Assembly (NCBI GenBank): GCA_017517665.1
Contig: JAFWYP010000001.1
Span: forward strand, 124,001-188,000
Length of the DNA stretch: 64,000 nucleotides
Origin: Clostridia bacterium
GTDB lineage: Bacteria > Bacillota > Clostridia > Oscillospirales > Acutalibacteraceae
Reading direction: 5' to 3'
Shown here: positions 25,998 through 34,960 of the stretch, in pieces
How the letters are laid out: each line of letters opens with the position of its first letter
Numbering within the stretch: position 1 is the stretch's first letter
The notes under the pieces: generated by a model
The model's database searches: none
What the model was told of the DNA's origin: nothing
What the model saw: only the letters and a program-made list of their open reading frames with translations
Position numbers and translations under genes: made by a program

Positions 25998-27440
25998 ATG
26001 AATTATATCAGTAAAAAAGAAAGAAACAGCTTTATGGCAGGCTTGGCGGGTCAGAACATCGTTTATTGCATGGTCGGTGCATCGTTCTTTACATATTTTA
26101 TGACCGATATCGCCATGTTTCCGCCCGCAGTTGTTACCGTGCTTCTTCTGTTAATGAAAATCTGGGACGGTGTCAATGACCCCATTATCGGTGCACTTGT
26201 TGACCGCCGACGTTTCAAAAGCGGAGAAAAGCTCAGACCTCTGCTCAGATACACACCTGTTCCCGTCGGTGTTTTCACGATTCTTTTGTTTATTGTCTTT
26301 TCAACTGCCGAAAGCCTTTTATGGCTTCGTGTTTCATATTTTGTAATCATGTATCTCTGCTGGGATATTACTTACACTTTGCAGGATGTTGCAATATGGG
26401 GTATGACCTCGGTTGTTTCCCCTAATTCCGATGAAAGAGATAAATTCGTTCAGTGGGCAAGAACAATAGGTTCGATTTTCTACGGCGTTTTCAGCGCATT
26501 GATTCCTATGGTAATGGAATCCGTTGCCCTTGCTTCGGGCAATTCTCTTGCATTGATGACTTTTGTTTTTGCGGTGATTTTCGGTCTCGGCGGTGCTCTT
26601 ATAAGTGCAAAATGCTATAAGGCACAGGAAAGAGTCCGTATTGTTCAGCCTGAACAGCAGCAAACATCATTGACGGAATGCTTCAGGCTTCTTTTTCAGA
26701 ATAAGATGCTTCTTCTTCTTACGCTGGCAAGCATTTTCGGCTCGCTCGCATTCGGTAATAATCTGATTACCTATTTCTTTAAATATATGCTTCCCGACGG
26801 TCAGTTCGGCGGATTTATCGGCGCGCTCGGTATTACCACAATATATTCGGCATTGACTTATGCACCGAGCTTTATCGGCATGATTTTTGCAACAAAGCTC
26901 AGGGATATCTGCAGAGGCTACAGAAATCTTATCATTGTTGTTCAGGTATGCACAATCATTGGCAGAGTTGCGGCATTTCTTATCGGATTTGAAGGCAAGA
27001 ATATGCTTATCGGTATCGCTGTTATGGCGATTCTCAATATTCCTTCGGGTGCGGTAAGTATAGCTCAGACCTCGCTTTTCTGCGACAGCGTTGACTATAT
27101 GGAATGGAAAACAGGAAAGCGCACCGAGGGTGTTACCTTTGCAATGCAGACTTTCTTCACAAAGGTTTCAAGCGGTATTACCGGCGGACTTGCCACAATG
27201 TCGCTTGGTCTTATCGGCTATCAGGCTGTTGCAGATGTTCCGGGGGCGGTTTATTACGGTACACAGAGCGCAACCTTTGAAAGCTGGATTTGGCCGCTTG
27301 TAATGCTCACACCCGCAATTGCCGCGTTACTTTACATTATTCCGCTTCTCTTCATCAGGTATACTCCCGAACAGAAGGCTCAGGTTGAAAGAGAGCTTGC
27401 AGAACGCAGAAAGCTTAAGCAAGAGGTTGGAGAAATATAA
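25998..27440 (+). CDS. GPH-family glycoside transporter (MelB-like MFS)
   Basis: A 480-residue polytopic protein of the glycoside-pentoside-hexuronide:cation symporter family. The diagnostic loop after helix 2 (WDGVNDPIIGALVDRRRFKSG) and the later DYMEWKTGKRTEG motif are both present; the same pair is found in the transporter at 58028. It imports a glycoside with a cation. Its stop codon overlaps the start of the glycosidase gene by one base (TAATG), so the two are coupled. The ribosome binding site is unusually far from the start, with a hairpin between. Confidence 0.88.
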   Translation: MNYISKKERNSFMAGLAGQNIVYCMVGASFFTYFMTDIAMFPPAVVTVLLLLMKIWDGVNDPIIGALVDRRRFKSGEKLRPLLRYTPVPVGVFTILLFIVFSTAESLLWLRVSYFVIMYLCWDITYTLQDVAIWGMTSVVSPNSDERDKFVQWARTIGSIFYGVFSALIPMVMESVALASGNSLALMTFVFAVIFGLGGALISAKCYKAQERVRIVQPEQQQTSLTECFRLLFQNKMLLLLTLASIFGSLAFGNNLITYFFKYMLPDGQFGGFIGALGITTIYSALTYAPSFIGMIFATKLRDICRGYRNLIIVVQVCTIIGRVAAFLIGFEGKNMLIGIAVMAILNIPSGAVSIAQTSLFCDSVDYMEWKTGKRTEGVTFAMQTFFTKVSSGITGGLATMSLGLIGYQAVADVPGAVYYGTQSATFESWIWPLVMLTPAIAALLYIIPLLFIRYTPEQKAQVERELAERRKLKQEVGEI

Positions 27441-29533
27441 TGAATACTTATTTTAATGAAATTACGTCAACGCCCGTTAATACAGACGGCGGAAAAACGG
27501 TATACAAAATACCTGCAGGTGCGTTTTGCAGTAACGGCGACCTCGGGGTTGTTTTCGATAACGATGAAAAAGGACTTCTTCTTCATCTTTCAAAATGTGA
27601 TTTCTGGAAATTTACTCCGGGTGCACATAAAGACGGTGGAATAAAAACCGCAGGCAGTCTGAGAATCGGTAATGTGGATTTGTCGGAATACAATATTAAA
27701 CAGTATTTTGACAAGGGGCTTCTTGAATGCAGATTCGCAAACACGGAAACTGAGTTGTTTATTGCACCTGAAAACATCGTTTATATTCAGATAAAAGCAC
27801 CCGATACGGAAGCATTCCCGACAGTTGATATTGAGCTTCCCGATACCTGCGGTTCGGATAATTCCGAATTTGAAAAGAACGGAGTAAAGTGCTTTGTCAG
27901 AAAATTTGACGGTGATGAGGTTGAACGTGAAACGGCGGTTGTTCTTTGCTGCCGCAAGATTGACGAGAGCACATCCGACAGCTTTAATAGCGTGCGTTAT
28001 TGCATTTCGGCTGTCACGAATTTTGATGATGCCGACTATACCGACAAAGGTATATCCATGGCGATGAATTGCGATTATGAAGCCGACAAGGCAAGAACGG
28101 AAGAAAAATGGAAAAAATTCTTCTCCGCTTCAAAGGTTACCATTGAGGATAAAGAAATCGAAAGCTTTTATAATTCAAGCCTTTATCACCTTGCAGGCTG
28201 TATGGGCAACAAGGAATTTCCGCCCGGACTTTTCGGCAACTTCATAACTGATGATTTTTTTCCGTGGGCAGGGGATTATCACATGAATTATAACTATGAA
28301 GCGCCGTATTACTGTGTGTTTTCTTCAAATCACCCCGAGCTTTTTGACGGCTACATGGCTCCCGTTAACGATATGGCTGAAAATGCAAAAGAATTTGCAA
28401 AGCTTTTCGGCTGCAGAGGCTATGCATTTCCCGTAAGCTTCGGACCGAAGGCGCTTGATGTTTATACTCAGAAGGACTGCAAGGAACACGGCATACTTTT
28501 CCTCGGTCAGAAAAGCCATGCCGCATATGCCTGCGTAATTCCGATTATGCATTGGTTTTCAACCTATGACAAAGAATATGCGCTTGAAAATTATTATGAT
28601 TTTGTATTGAACACAGCCGCTTTCTGGGAAGATTATCTTGTCAAAGAAAAGGGCAGATATGTTATCAAAAACGATGCGGCGCATGAAATTCCTTATTACC
28701 GCGGCGAAAAATTCAGATATATCACTCATAAGGGACAGATTGAAGCCGTAAATGCAATTAACTCTCTCGGACTTGTCAAACTTCTGTTCAAAGCAGTTTA
28801 TGATATGGCAAAGGAACTGGGTCTTAATTCCGAAAAATATCCCGTATGGCAGGATATCAATGAGAACTTAAGCGATTTCCCGACCTTCATAAAGCACGGC
28901 AAAAAATGCTTCCGTTATTCAAAAAGAGGCATACGCTGGAGAGATGATAATACCGTAGGGCTTCAGCATATTTATCCTGCTTCTCAGATTGGACTTTCAT
29001 CGGGCGAAAAGCTGCTGAAAATTGCAAAGAATACATATTTTATCAATGACAGACGCCTTGATGATAACGGCTCGAATTCATATCTTCCCGCGGGTGCAAG
29101 AATCGGAGTTGACCCCGGATTTCTCATTGAAGGCATAAAGCAGAACATCAGGGAATTCGGACTCCCGAACAGACTTTTCCGCCATCATGGCGGCGGAATC
29201 GAACATCTTACTATGGTTCCTGCAACGGTTAACGAAATGCTCATGCAAAGCCATGAGGGCGTTATCAGGCTCTTCCCTTGCTGGAACAAAAACAGTTCTG
29301 CATCTTTTGAAAATCTGCGTGCAGACGGCGCGTTTCTTGTTTCTTCCGAGCTTAAAAATAAACAGATAACCTCTCTGAAAATCAAAAGTCTCAAAGGAAG
29401 AATATGCAATGTTGAATGCTCCGATATAAAGAGTGTTGTGAGAGAATCGGATAAAAAGGAAGTTCCTTTCAAAAAAGACGGCTACACCGTTTCTTTCGAA
29501 ACAAAAGCAGGTGAAAAATATATTCTGATATAA
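27440..29533 (+). CDS. GH95-like (alpha/alpha)6 glycoside hydrolase, cytosolic
   Basis: A 697-residue protein without a signal peptide. The N-terminal ~220 residues are a beta-sandwich with NGDLGVVFDNDEKG, like the super-sandwich domain of GH95/GH65 enzymes. From about 225 a helical barrel follows, with FPPGLFGNFITDDFFPWAGD and YHMNYNYEAPYY closely resembling the GH95 active-site region (WNGDYHLNIN in known members). GH95 acts on alpha-L-fucosides or alpha-L-galactosides; the true substrate here is not known and other GH65-related activities are possible. It is coupled to the GPH transporter, which suggests that the imported glycoside is cleaved inside the cell. Confidence 0.7.
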   Translation: MNTYFNEITSTPVNTDGGKTVYKIPAGAFCSNGDLGVVFDNDEKGLLLHLSKCDFWKFTPGAHKDGGIKTAGSLRIGNVDLSEYNIKQYFDKGLLECRFANTETELFIAPENIVYIQIKAPDTEAFPTVDIELPDTCGSDNSEFEKNGVKCFVRKFDGDEVERETAVVLCCRKIDESTSDSFNSVRYCISAVTNFDDADYTDKGISMAMNCDYEADKARTEEKWKKFFSASKVTIEDKEIESFYNSSLYHLAGCMGNKEFPPGLFGNFITDDFFPWAGDYHMNYNYEAPYYCVFSSNHPELFDGYMAPVNDMAENAKEFAKLFGCRGYAFPVSFGPKALDVYTQKDCKEHGILFLGQKSHAAYACVIPIMHWFSTYDKEYALENYYDFVLNTAAFWEDYLVKEKGRYVIKNDAAHEIPYYRGEKFRYITHKGQIEAVNAINSLGLVKLLFKAVYDMAKELGLNSEKYPVWQDINENLSDFPTFIKHGKKCFRYSKRGIRWRDDNTVGLQHIYPASQIGLSSGEKLLKIAKNTYFINDRRLDDNGSNSYLPAGARIGVDPGFLIEGIKQNIREFGLPNRLFRHHGGGIEHLTMVPATVNEMLMQSHEGVIRLFPCWNKNSSASFENLRADGAFLVSSELKNKQITSLKIKSLKGRICNVECSDIKSVVRESDKKEVPFKKDGYTVSFETKAGEKYILI

Positions 29534-29548
29534 ATTTTATATAAGCAC

Positions 29549-29593
29549 AAACCACCGTGTTTTTTGCGAGAAAGCAGGAAAATCGGTGGTTTT
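29549..29593 (+). terminator. Terminator after the glycosidase gene
   Basis: AAACCACCG and CGGTGGTTT arms followed by a run of T (29590-29594), with a 26-base loop region. Confidence 0.65.
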
Positions 29594-29722
29594 TATGTGT
29601 CAGCCCTGTGGTGAAAATTTTTGCAAAAAATCCGTTGCCAAATGTTTACATTTATGTTCAATTATTCTTTTTGTTGCGTTGATGAGATGTTGCCCGGTGC
29701 TTCACGATAGTAATTAATATCC

Positions 29723-29751
29723 TTGAAAATATTGTACAGTAATGTTATAAT
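29723..29751 (+). promoter_or_regulatory. Sigma-A promoter of the dehydratase-type operon
   Basis: TTGAAA (29723-29728), 17 bases, TATAAT (29746-29751); the transcript starts about 25 bases before the CooC-like gene. Confidence 0.8.
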
Positions 29752-29782
29752 ATATATATTATCAACTTGGGAGTGACACTTA

Positions 29783-30550
29783 ATGAAAGAAAACGCAACT
29801 ATAATTGCTCTTTCGGGCAAAGGCGGAGTGGGAAAAACATCAATTTCCGCCGCAATAGTCAAGCTTCTTGTGCAGGTTTATCCCGATAAAAAGATTCTTG
29901 CCATTGATGCTGACCCTGCGGTAGGTCTTTCAACCGCACTTGGAATCAATGTTAAAATGACGATTGATGATATACGCAAGGAAATTGTAGAAACCGTTGA
30001 GGACGGTCAGACGAGGGCGGCGATTGAGCTTCTCGGTGATGCACGCTATAAGATTTTTGATGCTCTTGTTGAAACGGACGGCTTTGCATTTATCGCCGTC
30101 GGCAGACCTGAAAGCGCAGGCTGTTACTGCAAAATCAACACCTACCTTAAAGAAGTAATCAGCATTCTTTCAAATGAATTTGACTATGTTGTTATTGACG
30201 GTGAGGCGGGTATTGAGCAGATAAACCGCCGCGTTATGGAAAAGGTTTCACATCTTCTTCTTATTACCGATGCAAGCAAAAAAGGTACTCAGGTTATTTC
30301 AACAATCAAGAGCGTTGCTGATGAGCTTGTAATGTATAAAAAAATCGGTGCAATTGTTAACAGAATTCCCGATGAAAGTGTTATTCCTTATATTGATACA
30401 AACGGAATACCTGTTTTATCGTATATCCCCACGGATTCAAACCTTGCGATTTACGATATTGAAGGTAAGGATATCACGAAGTTGCCCGATGATTCAAATG
30501 TTGTTGAGGGCGCAAGAAAAGCCCTTGTTGAAATGGAGATTTTAAAGTGA
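29783..30550 (+). CDS. CooC-like nickel/iron-sulfur enzyme maturation ATPase
   Basis: A 255-residue MinD/ParA-type ATPase. Deviant Walker A is SGKGGVGKTS (11-20), switch I/II regions include AIDADPAVGLSTALG and YVVIDGEAGIEQINRR, which match CooC/AcsF, the ATPases that insert nickel into CO dehydrogenase or acetyl-CoA synthase. Here no CO dehydrogenase catalytic subunit is present; instead the gene opens an operon of two HgdB-like proteins, an activase and an acetyl-CoA-synthase-like domain. It may mature a metal site in one of these. The gene overlaps the next by four bases (GTGA). Confidence 0.85.
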   Translation: MKENATIIALSGKGGVGKTSISAAIVKLLVQVYPDKKILAIDADPAVGLSTALGINVKMTIDDIRKEIVETVEDGQTRAAIELLGDARYKIFDALVETDGFAFIAVGRPESAGCYCKINTYLKEVISILSNEFDYVVIDGEAGIEQINRRVMEKVSHLLLITDASKKGTQVISTIKSVADELVMYKKIGAIVNRIPDESVIPYIDTNGIPVLSYIPTDSNLAIYDIEGKDITKLPDDSNVVEGARKALVEMEILK

Positions 30551-31752
30551 GAGATTTAAAGCATCTTTATGAATTCGAAAATTTGCTTCAGGAAGCAAAT
30601 AATGCACTTGTCCGGAAAGCAAAGGCAGACGGCGGAATAGCTCTGGGTTATACCTGCTATCATATTCCCGAGGTTTTGCTTAATTGCGGAAACTGTTTTT
30701 CCGTAAGACTCCGCGCACCGCGCACAGGCTCGATGGATATTGCAACTTATTATATGAGCAACTTCCTTTGCGGCTATTCAAAGGCGATATTGGAGCGCGC
30801 AATTGAAGGGGGATACAACTTCCTCGATGCTCTTCTTGCAAGCGAAACCTGCTCGGAAATGAACAGAGCCGCTGAGCATTTTGAACTGCTCAATCTTGTT
30901 GAAAACGATAAGTTTTTTCTGACTTTTCTTGATATGCCGTTTAAGATTGCTGACCACACGGTTAAACACTATGTAACGCAGACGAGAAACAAAATCCTCA
31001 ATAAAATGGCAGAGGTTTATGGCGTTGATACATCGGATGCGGCTCTTCTCAAAGCAGTTGAAGAGCATAACGAAGTTTGCCGCATTATGACTGAAATCGG
31101 CAATTACAGAAAAGAAGATAATCCGAGAATAACAGGCTATGAATACCATATTCTAAGCCTTATTACATATTGTTGCCCGAAGTCTCTTATTCTTCCCATG
31201 CTTCGCGAAACTGCAGAGGAGCTCAAAACCCGCGAACCCGATGCAAAAAAGAATTTCAGAGCAAAAATCGTTGTTGTCGGCTCGGAAATGGATGACCCCG
31301 ATTTCACTGCCCTTATCGAAGACAGCGGTGCACTCGTTGTTGCGGACAGATATTGTTTCGGCTCCATGCCCGGCAGAGAAGAAATTAAAATCAATCCCGA
31401 TGAGGATGTTTTAACGCAGATTTGTCTGCATTATCTCAGAACAAGTCAGTGCCCCCGATATATGAGCCACGAAAAGGTGCAGGAACGCAGAGATTTTGTT
31501 AAGCATCTTGTTGATGAATATCATGCAGACGGTGTTATGTATGAGCAGCTCAAATTCTGCGAATACTGGGGCTATGAAAGAGCTCTTGCTTCTTATGTTA
31601 TGAGCAACGATTACGGAGTGCCCACTGCGGCGGTTGACAGGCAGTACACCGCTTCGGCTTCGGGACAGTTGCGCACCCGCGTTCAGGCTTTTGTTGAAAG
31701 TCTTGAAATCAAGAAAATCCAGAAGGAAAGGCAGGCGAAAGGAAATGGCTGA
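30547..31752 (+). CDS. 2-Hydroxyacyl-CoA dehydratase-type subunit (HgdB/BcrB family), 401 residues
   Basis: The protein has the full HgdB-type pattern: TCYHIPEVLL near 36-45, cluster cysteines C75 (FLCGYSKA) and C102 (ASETCSEMNR) and a third, C338 (LKFCEYWGYE), the positions that bind a [4Fe-4S] or double-cubane cluster. The family includes 2-hydroxyacyl-CoA dehydratases, benzoyl-CoA reductase subunits and double-cubane cluster reductases. All need an ATP-driven activase, which is encoded two genes downstream. Start is GTG 30547, overlapping the CooC-like stop; the next gene overlaps its end by 8 bases. The substrate is unknown. Confidence 0.85.
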   Translation: MRDLKHLYEFENLLQEANNALVRKAKADGGIALGYTCYHIPEVLLNCGNCFSVRLRAPRTGSMDIATYYMSNFLCGYSKAILERAIEGGYNFLDALLASETCSEMNRAAEHFELLNLVENDKFFLTFLDMPFKIADHTVKHYVTQTRNKILNKMAEVYGVDTSDAALLKAVEEHNEVCRIMTEIGNYRKEDNPRITGYEYHILSLITYCCPKSLILPMLRETAEELKTREPDAKKNFRAKIVVVGSEMDDPDFTALIEDSGALVVADRYCFGSMPGREEIKINPDEDVLTQICLHYLRTSQCPRYMSHEKVQERRDFVKHLVDEYHADGVMYEQLKFCEYWGYERALASYVMSNDYGVPTAAVDRQYTASASGQLRTRVQAFVESLEIKKIQKERQAKGNG

Positions 31753-33277
31753 TCTTGGTAAGCTTTATACCGATGACCGCAAAGCGATTCTCAAACACAG
31801 AGAATGGCGCGGATTCAAGGATACAATGTATGATTATTACCGCTGGCTTGTCACATGGAAAGATATGATTGTTATGGTACTTAAAGCTCCGATATCAACG
31901 GTCAGGGGTCTTTGGAAGTATCGCTGGATGGCATCTTATCTTTCGACTCCATCTTTTATTGACAGGCATACCGCAGGTCTCAGAGGCACGCATCTTCGCA
32001 TTGTTCACCTTCATTTCAATATGATTGTAAAACACGCAACGGGGCTTATTCACACCTCTTTTGTTGCGGATGAAAAAATTAACCCCAAAAACAAACTTTC
32101 AAAGAAAATAGTTCTTACGGATGAAATTATTCCGAATGAAATTTTTTCAGGATTCCCGAATCTTACGGTTATTCCGCTTCAGACAATCCCCATCATCCTC
32201 ACGTCAATGGTTGACCAGCAGATAACTCCGCCTTACCTTGAGGTTACTGAAAGCTTTGGTGTACCCGCTGATGTTTGTCCTCTTCCGAGTGCGGAAGCAG
32301 GCGTTGCAATTGATGACGATTATCCCAAAATGGGTTGTTGCATGGTTGCAACCAATATGCCTTGCGACGGCTCTGTTATGAACTCAACTTTTCTTGACAG
32401 ACGCCTTAAGCTTCCCGTTCATCTTTTCAACATTCCGCTTCGTTATAACGACGAGGATGTTCAGGAATATGCTGTTGAAGAAGTCAAGGAATTAATAAAA
32501 TTTATTGAAGAACAGACAGGGGAAAAGTTTGACTGGGATGTCTTCTTTGAGGCACTTGAAAATTCGAATAAACAGCTTGAATACGAGCTCGAAAAATGGG
32601 ATATCAATAAAACAAAATATCCGCAGATGACGGGCGCAGCTTTCTGGCTTTACAGAATTTATTATTTTAACCTCTCGGGCGGTGTTGATAAACGGTTCCT
32701 TAAAGTGGATAAAAAAGTCAATAAACTCATGATGAAGGGCTATGAGAATAAAGAACCCGTTTCGAAAGAAATGCGTCACCGTGCAGTTGTCTGGAGTTGC
32801 CCCGCTAACTATTACACAAGTTTTGCGAACTGGCTTGAAAACTGCTGGGGCATGAATGTTGTTATGGATATGGAAACGATGATTTCTTATATCAAATATG
32901 ATACCGAAGATAAAGAACGGGCTCTCAGGGATGTTGCAAAAACATATCAGCGTTCAATCATGCGTAAGCATACCAAAGGCGGCTACAGAAATGTTGTTGA
33001 TGAGCTCTGGAGAATTGTAGAGGAATACGATGCCGATACGGTTATTATGTATGACCAGATTTCATGCAAGGGCATGGACGGTCTCGCAGGCATCTTTGAT
33101 GACCAGGCAAGAGAGCGCAATATCAATTTTATCTGGGTCAAGCAGGATCTGATGGACCCCAGAACAATTTCAAGGCGCGATATGCGTGAGCAGGTTAATA
33201 AATATATGCAGACCGTTCTTCAGGAGGAGCCTCTTGACCCCTCTCTCATGGATTTTGAAGACGATTTGGCTTGGTAA
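31745..33277 (+). CDS. 2-Hydroxyacyl-CoA dehydratase-type subunit, long form, 510 residues
   Basis: A second HgdB-like protein, longer than usual because of an extra N-terminal region of ~110 residues (basic and aromatic, including WLVTWKDMIVMVLKAP). Candidate cluster cysteines are in PADVCPLPSAEAG, TNMPCDGSVMNS and DQISCKGMDG, spaced like those of the other subunit. The pair probably forms a heterodimer, as in HgdAB. The start is ATG 31745 with AAAGGA just upstream; an in-frame start at 31634 lies inside the previous gene and is unlikely. Followed by the activase after 12 bases. Confidence 0.8.
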   Translation: MADLGKLYTDDRKAILKHREWRGFKDTMYDYYRWLVTWKDMIVMVLKAPISTVRGLWKYRWMASYLSTPSFIDRHTAGLRGTHLRIVHLHFNMIVKHATGLIHTSFVADEKINPKNKLSKKIVLTDEIIPNEIFSGFPNLTVIPLQTIPIILTSMVDQQITPPYLEVTESFGVPADVCPLPSAEAGVAIDDDYPKMGCCMVATNMPCDGSVMNSTFLDRRLKLPVHLFNIPLRYNDEDVQEYAVEEVKELIKFIEEQTGEKFDWDVFFEALENSNKQLEYELEKWDINKTKYPQMTGAAFWLYRIYYFNLSGGVDKRFLKVDKKVNKLMMKGYENKEPVSKEMRHRAVVWSCPANYYTSFANWLENCWGMNVVMDMETMISYIKYDTEDKERALRDVAKTYQRSIMRKHTKGGYRNVVDELWRIVEEYDADTVIMYDQISCKGMDGLAGIFDDQARERNINFIWVKQDLMDPRTISRRDMREQVNKYMQTVLQEEPLDPSLMDFEDDLAW

Positions 33278-33289
33278 AGGAGTAATATT

Positions 33290-34084
33290 ATGAAATATTT
33301 CGGCGGATGTGACGTCGGTTCAACATATACAAAATGCGTTATTCTTGATGAAAACGGAAAAATTGTTGCCGCCGTTACAAACAGAAGCAAAATTAATCCC
33401 GTTGCAAGTGCTGAAATCGCTCTGAATGATGCGGTTGCGCAGGTTGACGGACTCGGCTCAGCAGAAGAGCTTACATACCTTATCGGCACCGGTTACGGCA
33501 GAAACAAAGTTCCCTTTGCAGATGAAAACATCTCGGAAATCAGCTGCCACGCTATGGGCGTTCATGTCACAAACCCCGAGGTCAAGGCTATCATTGATAT
33601 CGGCGGACAGGATGTCAAGGGTATTTCAATTGATACCGACGGCACCGTTAAAAACTTTGCAATGAACGATAAGTGCGCTGCGGGTACGGGCAGATTCTAT
33701 GAAGCAATGGCTAATGCTTTTGAAATGACTCTTCCCGAATTCTCAAAGCTTTCACTTGAGGCAAAGAATACAATTCCCATCACAGCGCAGTGCACCGTTT
33801 TTGCTGAAAGTGAAGTTATTTCACTCGTCGGTGAAGGCAAACCCATGGATGAAATTGCCGCAGGTATTCAGCTTGCCGTTGCAAAAAGATGTTTTGTTAT
33901 GGCTAAAAAAGCAGGCGCGTCCGACAGTATAACCCTCACAGGCGGCTGTGCAAAGAATGACGGCCTCAAGAAAGCTATCGAAAAGGTGCTTAAAATCAAG
34001 GTCGTTGAGCTTTCAACTGACCCCCAGCTCATGGGTGCACTTGGTGCGGCTGAATATGCACGTCAGAAAGGTCTGGATAAATAA
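33290..34084 (+). CDS. ATP-dependent activase of the dehydratase-type enzyme (HgdC/BadF family)
   Basis: A 264-residue ASKHA-fold protein that donates one low-potential electron per round of ATP hydrolysis (archerase). ATP-binding segments are GGCDVGSTYTK (5-15) and IIDIGGQDVKG (101-111). The cysteines that bridge the dimer [4Fe-4S] cluster are C129 (NDKCAAGTGRF) and C168 (TAQCTVFAESE), at almost the same positions as in HgdC. The length is standard. Its presence makes it likely that the two HgdB-like subunits are active redox enzymes. Confidence 0.93.
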   Translation: MKYFGGCDVGSTYTKCVILDENGKIVAAVTNRSKINPVASAEIALNDAVAQVDGLGSAEELTYLIGTGYGRNKVPFADENISEISCHAMGVHVTNPEVKAIIDIGGQDVKGISIDTDGTVKNFAMNDKCAAGTGRFYEAMANAFEMTLPEFSKLSLEAKNTIPITAQCTVFAESEVISLVGEGKPMDEIAAGIQLAVAKRCFVMAKKAGASDSITLTGGCAKNDGLKKAIEKVLKIKVVELSTDPQLMGALGAAEYARQKGLDK

Positions 34085-34085
34085 T

Positions 34086-34241
34086 ATGGAAATTGTTTTA
34101 ATAATTCTCGGTGTTGTTCTTGCCCTTTTTGTTGTAACTTTCACGATCTACTTCTTCAACCTTGATATGAAGCTTATCCGCAAGGTTTATGACTTTCTCG
34201 GCAAGCATTATGACACTATGAAAAGGGATAGAAAACTCTGA
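34086..34241 (+). CDS. 51-residue single-pass membrane protein
   Basis: It starts one base after the activase stop and ends overlapping the next start (TGATG), so it is firmly embedded in the operon. Residues about 3-25 form one hydrophobic helix (IVLIILGVVLALFVV), followed by a basic cytosolic tail (KLIRKVYDFL ... MKRDRKL). No family is recognised. It may tether the operon's complex to the membrane. The ribosome binding site is inside the end of the activase gene. Confidence 0.65.
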   Translation: MEIVLIILGVVLALFVVTFTIYFFNLDMKLIRKVYDFLGKHYDTMKRDRKL

Positions 34242-34924
34242 TGAATTTTTTTGATTCTTTGATTTTTGAAACCGAAAAACTGACATCGGATTTTTTGGGA
34301 AATGAATTTCCAAAAGGCACACCTTGGAAGGATTGCGGTGAGAGTCAGATAATAATGAGGCGGGATACAGCTTTTGAACTTGAGGGAGTCGGCTTCAATC
34401 TTGTTACCTCGTCAGATGTTTCTGACGGTATAATTCTGATCGGAGATGACCTTGATAAAATCAAAGATAACCGAAGATTTGCGCGCATCACTCTTGTGCA
34501 GATTGATAATATCGGCGATGAACAAAAGGAATATAACCTGATAAAAAAGATTGATTATGTGAAATATCATACTTTCCCCGACGGATATATGATGCGAAGC
34601 ACCTCCCGATCACATAAAGAAGCTGTCCGTGTTTCAAAAAAAGCAATTGCAGACGGCGCTGATTTTTGCGGAATCGGCTCGTTGCTGATTGATAAATATA
34701 AAGAAATTCCTGAGGTAAAGGCTGTAAAGGTGATATTCATAACCGCATCTGAAGCTGATTATCCCGAAACAGAAAGAATTGCTGAAAAGAATTATGCTAT
34801 TGCAGAAACGCTCAATCATGTTATGAATAACATAGTTTTTGATTGCAAGACATGCAACCTCAAAGCGATTTGCGATGAAGTTGAGGGCATGAAAGAGCTT
34901 CACTTTAACAAGGCAGATAAATAA
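34241..34924 (+). CDS. Stand-alone acetyl-CoA synthase beta-subunit-like domain
   Basis: A 227-residue protein resembling part of the CODH/ACS beta subunit (AcsB/CdhC): RRDTAFELEGVGFNLVTSSD corresponds to the region where the beta subunit has an NTAYELG...FNLVTT-type sequence, followed by an IGDDLDKI segment and the KVIFITASEAD strand. The C-terminus has CKTCNLKAIC followed by DEVEGMKELH, like the end of ACS. The A-cluster Cys motif in the middle of the full-length enzyme is absent, so acetyl-CoA synthase activity is not expected. Its role beside an activase and two HgdB-like subunits is unknown; it may be a metal-binding or CoA-binding accessory. Confidence 0.6.
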   Translation: MNFFDSLIFETEKLTSDFLGNEFPKGTPWKDCGESQIIMRRDTAFELEGVGFNLVTSSDVSDGIILIGDDLDKIKDNRRFARITLVQIDNIGDEQKEYNLIKKIDYVKYHTFPDGYMMRSTSRSHKEAVRVSKKAIADGADFCGIGSLLIDKYKEIPEVKAVKVIFITASEADYPETERIAEKNYAIAETLNHVMNNIVFDCKTCNLKAICDEVEGMKELHFNKADK

Positions 34925-34928
34925 AAAC

Positions 34929-34953
34929 AACCACTTCACGGATGTGAAGTGGT
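34929..34953. terminator. Bidirectional terminator
   Basis: AACCACTTCAC and GTGAAGTGGTT arms with a short loop, then a T-rich run; located between the operon end and the convergent methyltransferase. Confidence 0.8.
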
Positions 34954-34960
34954 TTCTTTC

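Noticed and set aside
29783-34924. CO dehydrogenase/acetyl-CoA synthase operon
   Set aside because: No CO dehydrogenase catalytic subunit, corrinoid protein or full ACS is present; only a CooC-like ATPase and a partial ACS-like domain are seen.
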